Part shown: in pieces, positions 6,385 to 10,526 of the stretch
Numbering within the stretch: position 1 is the stretch's first letter
Layout: every line of letters begins with the position of its first letter
NCBI GenBank assembly: GCA_937895515.1
Contig: CALAYS010000050.1
Span: forward strand, 1 to 10,526
Direction: 5' to 3'
From: an uncultured bacterium
GTDB taxonomy: Bacteria > Patescibacteriota > Minisyncoccia > Phycocordibacterales > UBA9973
DNA length: 10,526 nucleotides
Translations under genes and position numbers: made by a program
Notes under the pieces: model-generated
Database searches by the model: none
The model's input: the letters and a program-made list of their open reading frames with translations, nothing else
What the model was told of the DNA's origin: nothing

Positions 6385-6873
6385 ATGGCATCTGAATTTG
6401 AGGAAAATAAGTATCTTAAAATAATAAAGATTTTTGATGTGATAATAAATGTATTTATTAAATTAAATGAAAAATTTAGTACTGAATTACCAATCAAAGA
6501 TTTTCTCAAAAAATGTGACGATCTAAGAAAAAATATTATCAACCTTATCACTGTTCACGAACAGAATGAATTAAATAAAAAAGATATAGCAGATTTGTCC
6601 GTTACCTTAAAAAACACAGATTCCGAAATAGTTGGTTATTTGAACCGAAGAGCAGGTTTTCTATTTTTCACAAATGAACTTAAAAGAGAACATGAATTTT
6701 TGGTTAAAAAATATATCGGGATTGATGTTCTAAAAGAAATAATTAAAGAAAATAATTTAAGGCGCAATGATTTGTTACAAAAGTTGTCTCTTCTAAATGA
6801 GAAACTTGCAAAAATAGAAATAGAAATAAAAGAAAAGGGATTATTTGAAGATGGTGCTTTGTTAAAAAAGTAA
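6385..6873 (+). CDS. Helical orphan protein, 162 residues
   Basis: I start at ATG 6385 (MASEFEENKYLKII); a TTG six codons earlier is in frame but falls inside the promoter-like motif. The protein is Lys/Glu/Leu/Ile-rich and probably almost all helix. Heptad-like stretches occur near residues 40-80 (FLKKCDDLRKNIINLI and on) and 118-155 (EIIKENNLRRNDLLQKLSLLNEKLAKIEIEIKEK), which suggest a coiled coil. No transmembrane segment, signal or catalytic motif is seen. It follows the decayed helical gene on the same strand and could be a diverged relative, though I see no clear alignment. A long perfect hairpin overlaps its stop codon. Function is unknown. Confidence 0.65.
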   Translation: MASEFEENKYLKIIKIFDVIINVFIKLNEKFSTELPIKDFLKKCDDLRKNIINLITVHEQNELNKKDIADLSVTLKNTDSEIVGYLNRRAGFLFFTNELKREHEFLVKKYIGIDVLKEIIKENNLRRNDLLQKLSLLNEKLAKIEIEIKEKGLFEDGALLKK

Positions 6874-6886
6874 AATTTACTTTTTT
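6864..6886. terminator. Palindromic 3' hairpin overlapping the stop codon
   Basis: AAAAAAGTAAA (6864-6874), centre A, TTTACTTTTTT (6876-6886) are 11-base perfect arms. The TAA stop at 6871-6873 is inside the left arm, so the structure begins before translation ends. It lies between convergent genes, 35 bases beyond the stop of the reverse gene. Confidence 0.6.
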
Positions 6887-6913
6887 TGATAAATCCAACC
6901 ATTTTTCGAATGC

Positions 6914-6926
6914 CCTAAATATTAGG
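6914..6926 (-). terminator. Small hairpin overlapping the stop of the 329-residue gene
   Basis: CCTAA, loop ATA, TTAGG form a 5-bp stem whose right arm contains the TAA stop (TTA at 6922-6924 on the plus strand). It is weaker than the other 3' hairpins but sits in the equivalent place. Confidence 0.3.
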
Positions 6927-7911
6927 ATTCAACCGAGAAAAAACTCATCGTCTTGTTGGAGATAAAGTCTTTTGTGTCCGGAGTAAAAGGGATGTCAACT
7001 TCGAGCGACCTGAGTTTAACCGATGTTATCCTATTATTCTCCTGAATTGCAATTAAATGCACCTTACCATACATCGAAACGATTTCCTGGTTCTGGGAAA
7101 CAAATAGATGACACTTCTTAAGAAAAAATTCAATTGATGGGAAATCACAGTCATCACCAAAAGAATATACAAAAGAATTTTCGTACTTCTTATCAGTGAA
7201 AATTTTTAACCAGGAATGAGGATGTGTTACCTTAAAACCAGCAATTGACATGGCTTTTTCCCGTCCATTGATTAAATCAAGACAAATGGTAAGTGAAATC
7301 TCTCTTTCGAAAGGAATTTTTAGAGCATACAGTTTAGATCTGATACAATCAGTAACTTCACCGTCCCTATCTTCCCTCAATAAATCGATTGATGTTAAGA
7401 CCAAATCTAGTTGTGAAAGACTGTGGTCAAAATGTTCCCGATGGCTGTGCACTAGAGAAGTTCCCAGAATGATGGACGATGAAAAATGTCCCAAAGCCTT
7501 TGATTTTATTTCCTTGCTTCGGCCTTTCATGGAAGGAATCTTTTTTGTCAGTTGGAAAAGACTGCGAGGTGTCATGTGGAGGATTGGAGGTGGCTGATCG
7601 TAAATAGAAGACGCTGAGCCCGAGCGACGTATGCCATACAGGGACGCACACGTGGAACAAGATGAATTGTAAGCGCTGTTTCCTTCGCACGGTGGGGCCG
7701 TTCTTGCCAAAGATGTGTACTTTCGACGGGAATACAATGAAAGTGCTTTCCGGTAGGGACTATTTGGCAAAAAAAGCGGAGAGTCTCCCTTGAAAAGGGG
7801 AAGATCGGGAGAAAACGTGGTTCGAATTTCTTCCTGAAAACTCTTAGACATTCCCCCAACACGGTCGATCGCTGAAATCCTGCGGTCCTGAAAGGTGGCA
7901 CTCAAAGTCAT
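6922..7911 (-). CDS. Unknown two-part protein, 329 residues
   Basis: The reading starts at ATG 7911 (MTLSATFQDRRISAIDRVGG). Another ATG at residue 21 is possible. The first 125 or so residues are Ser/Pro/Arg-rich and likely disordered (SPDLPLFKGDSPLFLPNSPY, a Cys pair at C85 and C88, QPPPILHMTP). Residues 140-329 look globular, with alternating strands and helices (QLDLVLTSIDLL, EREISLTICLDLING, HSWLKIFTDKKY, FVYSFGDDCDFPSIEFFLKKCHLFV, KVHLIAIQENN). No motif of a known family is recognised. GC content is higher toward the N-terminal half. It is the second of two reverse-strand genes separated by 62 bases, with no Shine-Dalgarno sequence and no AAAATATT motif before its start. Confidence 0.7.
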   Translation of the reverse strand: MTLSATFQDRRISAIDRVGGMSKSFQEEIRTTFSPDLPLFKGDSPLFLPNSPYRKALSLYSRRKYTSLARTAPPCEGNSAYNSSCSTCASLYGIRRSGSASSIYDQPPPILHMTPRSLFQLTKKIPSMKGRSKEIKSKALGHFSSSIILGTSLVHSHREHFDHSLSQLDLVLTSIDLLREDRDGEVTDCIRSKLYALKIPFEREISLTICLDLINGREKAMSIAGFKVTHPHSWLKIFTDKKYENSFVYSFGDDCDFPSIEFFLKKCHLFVSQNQEIVSMYGKVHLIAIQENNRITSVKLRSLEVDIPFTPDTKDFISNKTMSFFSVES

Positions 7912-7973
7912 ATAATGTGAATAGAGAAGTTATTATCTCAATTTCAAAGAGAACAATTTTCATTTTTGTCCAA

Positions 7974-8576
7974 TTAAACTATAATGGAAATCAATCCATC
8001 CAAAGCCTGTTTTGCCAAAGGAGATATCTCTGTCATTTCTTTGTTTATAAGAAACATAAAACATTTTTTTGGCACATGCAACGATATAAAAGAAAAAATC
8101 TCTTTATCTGGAACACCTACCATTTTTTCATCATTGTACATTTTCATTGAAATTTGATAATACTCTGCAAGAAATAAGTATATATTTAAGTCTCCTCCTT
8201 GTTTCTTTGTTGACAGAAAAATAAGTTCTTCAATTAAGTCATCATTCTTCTCAATGATTTCTTTTTGAACCTTTCCATTAGAAAGAGTAAAAGCAAAAGA
8301 ATTTAATGGTAAATCTTTGTTTTTTAGAAATAATGTTCTTGGATCCTTTTTTCCATAAAAGTTGATCACATACTCTCTCGATACTTTTTTATTTTCGAGG
8401 CTCAATGCATGTCTTAGCTTGTCTTTCTCAAGATCAACATTTTCCATATTGCCTGTTATAAGGAAAAGAAAAACCTCTAATGGACTTTTGTCTGGAATTT
8501 TAATTTCAAAATATGGTGGCGAAAGAGGATTGAGAGAAATCCCTTTTTCCAAAAGTAAAATTTTCGATGCGGTCAT
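7974..8576 (-). CDS. Unknown protein, 200 residues
   Basis: The ATG at 8576 is the first in frame and gives MTASKILLLEKGISLNPLSP. The sequence looks like a compact mixed alpha/beta domain, with an N-terminal strand, a hydrophobic helix PLEVFLFLITG (32-42) and a central REYVINFYGKKDPRTLFL (67-84). An amphipathic helix covers 105-123, LNIYLFLAEYYQISMKMY follows at 130-147, and the C-terminus is hydrophobic. No signal peptide, cysteine motif or enzyme signature is visible, and no family is recognised. It is divergent from the gene at 8712, and 62 bases separate it from the next reverse gene. A C6 run lies 31 bases upstream of its start on the coding strand. Confidence 0.65.
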   Translation of the reverse strand: MTASKILLLEKGISLNPLSPPYFEIKIPDKSPLEVFLFLITGNMENVDLEKDKLRHALSLENKKVSREYVINFYGKKDPRTLFLKNKDLPLNSFAFTLSNGKVQKEIIEKNDDLIEELIFLSTKKQGGDLNIYLFLAEYYQISMKMYNDEKMVGVPDKEIFSFISLHVPKKCFMFLINKEMTEISPLAKQALDGLISIIV

Positions 8577-8607
8577 TTTAAAAAAAAAGTTTTGTTCAAT
8601 GTTTTTT

Positions 8608-8639
8608 GGGGGGTGTTTGTAATTTGTTTTTAAACAAAC
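8608..8639. other. G6 run and small palindrome in a divergent intergenic region
   Basis: GGGGGGTG at 8608-8615 is followed by TTTGTTT (8623-8629) and AAACAAA (8632-8638), a 7-base inverted repeat with a 2-base centre. The G run is mirrored by CACCCCCC at 8717-8724 inside the start of the forward gene. It lies between two divergent starts, so it may be regulatory, but no known site is matched. Confidence 0.3.
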
Positions 8640-8711
8640 TTTTTCTAAAATTGGAAATGATCTTCGAAATAGAAAACTGATCGAATTTTAGTTTCCCAAT
8701 GTCAAAGAAAA

Positions 8712-9026
8712 ATGTTCACCCCCCCACAACACGATCTTTTTTCAATTAAGGTATATCTTTCGGGAGCGACGGAATACCAAAAATTTTATTCGGAAGAAGT
8801 TCCTCAATATGTCAATATATATTTGAGCCAAGAGAGTTTAAAAAACAACATTCTCAACCAAACAGATGAACTTCTAGCAAAGGAAATCTTACATAAAGTA
8901 CTTGCTTCTTCTGATGTTCTAGTCAATATTCATGGTAATTTTTGTGAAATCAAATATCATGGTCCAAGCATTATAGAAGATATTTTTGATAGAAATGTTT
9001 ATTTATGTGTACATCAAGATCATTGA
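8712..9026 (+). CDS. Unknown small protein, 104 residues
   Basis: The ATG at 8712 is the only methionine in the frame and is preceded by AAAGAAAA without a true Shine-Dalgarno sequence. The protein begins MFTPPQHDLFSIKVYLSG; codons 2-5 contain a C7 run. The body is predicted to mix strands (KVYLSG, YVNIYL, NVYLCVH) with a helix (TDELLAKEILHKVLASS), so it may be a small alpha/beta domain. No family is recognised. A perfect 9-bp palindrome begins 14 bases after its stop, which supports it as a real transcription unit. Confidence 0.6.
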   Translation: MFTPPQHDLFSIKVYLSGATEYQKFYSEEVPQYVNIYLSQESLKNNILNQTDELLAKEILHKVLASSDVLVNIHGNFCEIKYHGPSIIEDIFDRNVYLCVHQDH

Positions 9027-9040
9027 CGGAAATTTTTTGA

Positions 9041-9060
9041 AAAAATAAAAATTTATTTTT
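9041..9060 (+). terminator. Palindromic 3' hairpin after the 104-residue gene
   Basis: AAAAATAAA (9041-9049), centre AA, TTTATTTTT (9052-9060) form 9-base perfect arms, 14 bases after the stop at 9024-9026. An overlapping ATTTTTT-G-AAAAAAT palindrome at 9032-9046 precedes it. Confidence 0.5.
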
Positions 9061-9073
9061 GTTAAAAATATAG

Positions 9074-9199
9074 GAACTTGAAAAGGATCTTGGATCGTGG
9101 AAAGAAGAAGCAGAAGAACTGTCTGATTTGATAAAGAATCCAATCAAACAATTTGTTGAAGATGTTTTAATAAATTTTTTACAATCATTCTGTTCATAA
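9074..9199 (+). pseudogene. Startless fragment of a helical protein
   Basis: The 41 codons between TAG 9071-9073 and TAA 9197-9199 read ELEKDLGSWKEEAEELSDL, then a Lys/Val/Leu helix ending FLQSFCS. The stretch has the charge pattern of a coiled coil but no ATG. Beyond the TAG the same frame runs only ten more codons of AT-rich residues to a TGA at 9038-9040. It is probably the remains of a gene, or a gene part cut by the nearby junction. Its charge pattern resembles the decayed gene at 5848, but no firm alignment was found. Confidence 0.35.
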
Positions 9200-9208
9200 A
9201 AATTTTGG
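9200..9208. other. Chimeric junction, virus-like to bacterial sequence
   Basis: The kinase tail reads LENIKNRY from codon 9205. The invariant glycine expected before LEN is replaced by ATT, and everything upstream in that frame is unlike a kinase, with a TGA at 9157-9159. Immediately left, the virus-like helical fragment ends at 9199. The break can therefore be placed within a few bases. Confidence 0.7.
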
Positions 9209-9312
9209 AAAATATAAAAAACAGGTACAACCTTTTAACAAATAGAGTAATTGATAAAAAAGAAGGTGATAATGAATTTATCATCAGGCTGCCGTTAATT
9301 TATTCCAGTTAA
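9205..9312 (+). CDS. Sensor histidine kinase, C-terminal tail only (LytS-type)
   Basis: Thirty-five residues, LENIKNRYNLLTNRVIDKK through EFIIRLPLIYSS, match the end of LytS/YehU-type kinases of Bacteroidota. There GLxNIxxRYxLL closes the ATP-binding domain and a final beta-strand ends in LPL. The HisKA-like helix, N-box and membrane segments are absent because the sequence to the left is unrelated. The TAA stop (9310-9312) is two bases from the ATG of the response regulator, the normal arrangement for a cognate pair with coupled translation. The fragment was recognised from its sequence and context. Confidence 0.75.
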   Translation: MENIKNRYNLLTNRVIDKKEGDNEFIIRLPLIYSS

Positions 9313-9314
9313 TT

Positions 9315-10073
9315 ATGCAAATACTAATTTTAGAAGATGAAGAACAAGCTTTAAGCAGGCTTAAAAAACTTATTACAGAAGTTGTACCAGATGCATTGAT
9401 CTGCGGCACTGCATCCAGTGTAGAAGAAACAATTAACTGGTTTGAGAATAATACTATGCCCGACCTTATCTTTATGGATATTCAGCTGGCTGATGGCATC
9501 AGTTTTCAACTATTTAACAAAATTAAAATTACCTGCCCTGTAATATTTACAACAGCTTATGAAAGCTATGCATTGCAGGCTTTTAAAGTAAACAGTGTTG
9601 ATTATCTGCTTAAACCTATTGATGAATCTGACGTTAAAAGGGCAATAGACAAATTAAAAATGCTGCAAAGCTCCAGGTCGTTTGCAGTTGATTACGCCGA
9701 AATATTAAAAACAATACAACCTCAATCAAAAAAATACCGCGACCGTTTTATCATTAAAATTGGTGACACTATAAAATCACTAACTATTGCAGACATTGCT
9801 TATTTCTATACCGAATATAAATCCAACTTTGTTTGTACCAACGAGGGCAAACGTTTCCCCATAGATTTTAACCTGGACCAGATAGAACAAATGGTAAACC
9901 CTAAAAACTTCTTCCGCATTAACAGGCAGTTTATTATTGGCCACCATGCCATTGAAGAAATGAAAGCACACACCCGTTCAAGAGTAATTGTAAAACTTTG
10001 TCCTCCCTCTAAATTAGATACTGTAGTAGCCATTGACAGGGCCCAGGATTTTCGTAACTGGCTTTCTGAATAA
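9315..10073 (+). CDS. LytTR-family response regulator
   Basis: The protein has 252 residues, full length for the family. Residues 1-115 are a receiver domain with the acidic pair E8/D9 (LILEDEE), phosphoacceptor D55 (LIFMDIQLADG), the T80-A81 switch (IFTTAYESYALQAF) and K100 (DYLLKPI). Residues 142-250 are a LytTR DNA-binding domain (FIIKIGDTIKSLTIADIAYF ... FFRINRQFIIG at 199-209), which binds promoter direct repeats through beta-strands in the major groove. Phosphorylation by the kinase encoded just upstream should activate it. The ATG lies two bases after the kinase stop. Targets cannot be read from the window. Such pairs are abundant in Bacteroidota, so no specific gene name is given. Confidence 0.95.
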   Translation: MQILILEDEEQALSRLKKLITEVVPDALICGTASSVEETINWFENNTMPDLIFMDIQLADGISFQLFNKIKITCPVIFTTAYESYALQAFKVNSVDYLLKPIDESDVKRAIDKLKMLQSSRSFAVDYAEILKTIQPQSKKYRDRFIIKIGDTIKSLTIADIAYFYTEYKSNFVCTNEGKRFPIDFNLDQIEQMVNPKNFFRINRQFIIGHHAIEEMKAHTRSRVIVKLCPPSKLDTVVAIDRAQDFRNWLSE

Positions 10074-10278
10074 GTACTTTTCCCATCGTAAAATTTCCGT
10101 TGCAGGCTCAGCAGCTATAACTGCAGTTTCAGCTAAGCTTTACCCAATTTTTACATGATTGGCGTAATTTTTTCGTTTTAAAAATGCAATTCTAATAGTA
10201 TCCTAATCAGTGAAAAATGTTTTAAGCAACCCTTATAACATATTGTATTTAATTAATTAACCAACAACCCCAAAGACT
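10074..10278 (+). other. Intergenic gap before the lipoprotein gene
   Basis: This holds about 205 bases of bacterial non-coding DNA between the regulator stop and the lipoprotein start. A short palindrome AACTGCAGTT (10119-10128) is present, but no clear terminator with a T-run and no confident Bacteroidota promoter (TTTG ... TAnnTTTG) is visible. An AT-rich stretch (TTTAATTAATTAACC) precedes the lipoprotein start and may hold the leader. Confidence 0.4.
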
Positions 10279-10526
10279 ATGAAAAGGAGTATTACGTTTA
10301 AAATTGCAGGCTTACTGGCATTGTTTATTCTTGTATTACAATTTGCCTGTAAACATGAGCTACCTCCGCCTTCCTGTAATGGAAGTGCATTTAAAATTAC
10401 CGCTACACAAACAGATGCCACACTTAATCAGAATAACGGTACCATTACTGTTACTGCTATAGGAGGTACAGGATTTAAGTACAGTTTAAATGGAGGCGCT
10501 TTTCAGGACAGCGGATACTTCAGAGG
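10279..10526 (+). CDS. Lipoprotein with SprB-like repeat, 3' end outside window
   Basis: Eighty-two codons are visible and the frame is open at the window end. Residues 1-23 are a type II signal peptide: basic start MKRSITFK, hydrophobic core IAGLLALFILVLQ, lipobox-like QFAC with the lipidated cysteine at C24. The mature protein begins CKHELPPPSCNGSAFKI and continues TATQTDATLNQNNGTITVTA, then GGTGFKYSLNGGAFQDSGYF. The GTITVTAxGGTGxxYSLNGGxFQ pattern resembles the SprB repeat found in surface adhesins and gliding-associated proteins of Bacteroidota. The protein is expected to be anchored in the outer membrane. It is 205 bases downstream of the regulator and may or may not be under its control. 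Confidence 0.8.
   Translation, partial: MKRSITFKIAGLLALFILVLQFACKHELPPPSCNGSAFKITATQTDATLNQNNGTITVTAIGGTGFKYSLNGGAFQDSGYFR

Noticed and set aside
6326..6424. Short frame starting MAERVVVQKRIKKYW (32 codons).
   Set aside because: It overlaps the end of the decayed gene and the start of the 6385 gene in another frame, with no supporting motif.
7427..7901. Two further reverse frames of 87 and 109 codons within the 329-residue gene.
   Set aside because: They overlap the longer frame, have odd composition and no own start context.
5935..9073. Stop-to-glutamine recoding: in-frame TAA at 5935 and 6271 and TAG at 9071 are flanked by protein-like sequence.
   Set aside because: Other genes in the same segment end cleanly at TAA or TAG next to hairpins and gene borders, and the 5848 region also has frameshifts, so gene decay explains it better.
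10119..10128. Palindrome AACTGCAGTT downstream of the response regulator as a terminator or LytTR site.
   Set aside because: There is no T-run, the stem is short, and LytTR proteins bind direct rather than inverted repeats.
1..10526. tRNA, rRNA, CRISPR arrays, insertion sequences and attachment sites.
   Set aside because: No cloverleaf, conserved rRNA stretch, regular spaced repeats, transposase or terminal inverted repeats were seen on either strand.

Overview
The window looks like a composite of two kinds of DNA. About the first 210 bases and everything after about 9205 are bacterial, most likely Bacteroidota (possibly Chitinophagia or Sphingobacteriia). The left end holds the linker and Walker A of an ABC exporter. 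The right end holds the C-terminal tail of a sensor kinase, its LytTR response regulator two bases downstream, and the start of a lipoprotein. The roughly 9 kb between them is AT-rich and reads like a nucleocytoplasmic large DNA virus (giant virus). It is gene-dense on both strands and its starts lack Shine-Dalgarno sequences. An AAAATATT/AAATATTT-type motif lies shortly before several starts, and perfect hairpins sit just after several stops. Its proteins include a collagen-like membrane protein and a zinc-finger/SR-rich protein. The promoter motif resembles the AAATATTT motif described for marseilleviruses, but no core replication or capsid gene is present, so family placement is tentative.

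Layout: 1-210 is an ABC exporter fragment, cut in mid-domain. 211-668 (-) is a TPR-repeat fragment of the kind attached to giant-virus glycosyltransferases, cut at its C-terminus and lacking any glycosyltransferase domain. 871-1344 (-) is a CX2C-X25-CX2C protein with an SR-rich tail. 1442-1786 (-) is a proline-rich orphan whose true ATG may lie at 1805 behind a one-base shift. 1893-3179 (+) is a 428-residue protein with a possible PIN/NYN-like nuclease core and a duplicated tail motif. 3217-5760 (-) is an 847-residue collagen-like membrane-anchored protein. 5848-6360 (+) is a decayed helical gene. 6385-6873 (+) is a helical orphan. 6922-7911 (-) and 7974-8576 (-) are two unknown genes in tandem. 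8712-9026 (+) is a small orphan. 9074-9199 (+) is a startless helical fragment. 9205-9312, 9315-10073 and 10279-10526 are the bacterial kinase tail, response regulator and lipoprotein.

Both bacterial genes at the virus-like borders are broken in mid-domain, and they are unrelated genes. A chimeric assembly, or a chimera from DNA amplification, is therefore much more likely than a natural integration. Within the virus-like part the genes do not form one recognisable pathway. The collagen-like protein is a candidate virion-surface component, the SR-rich and PIN-like proteins are candidate nucleic-acid-acting factors, and the rest are orphans. In the bacterial part, the kinase and regulator form an ordinary two-component pair.
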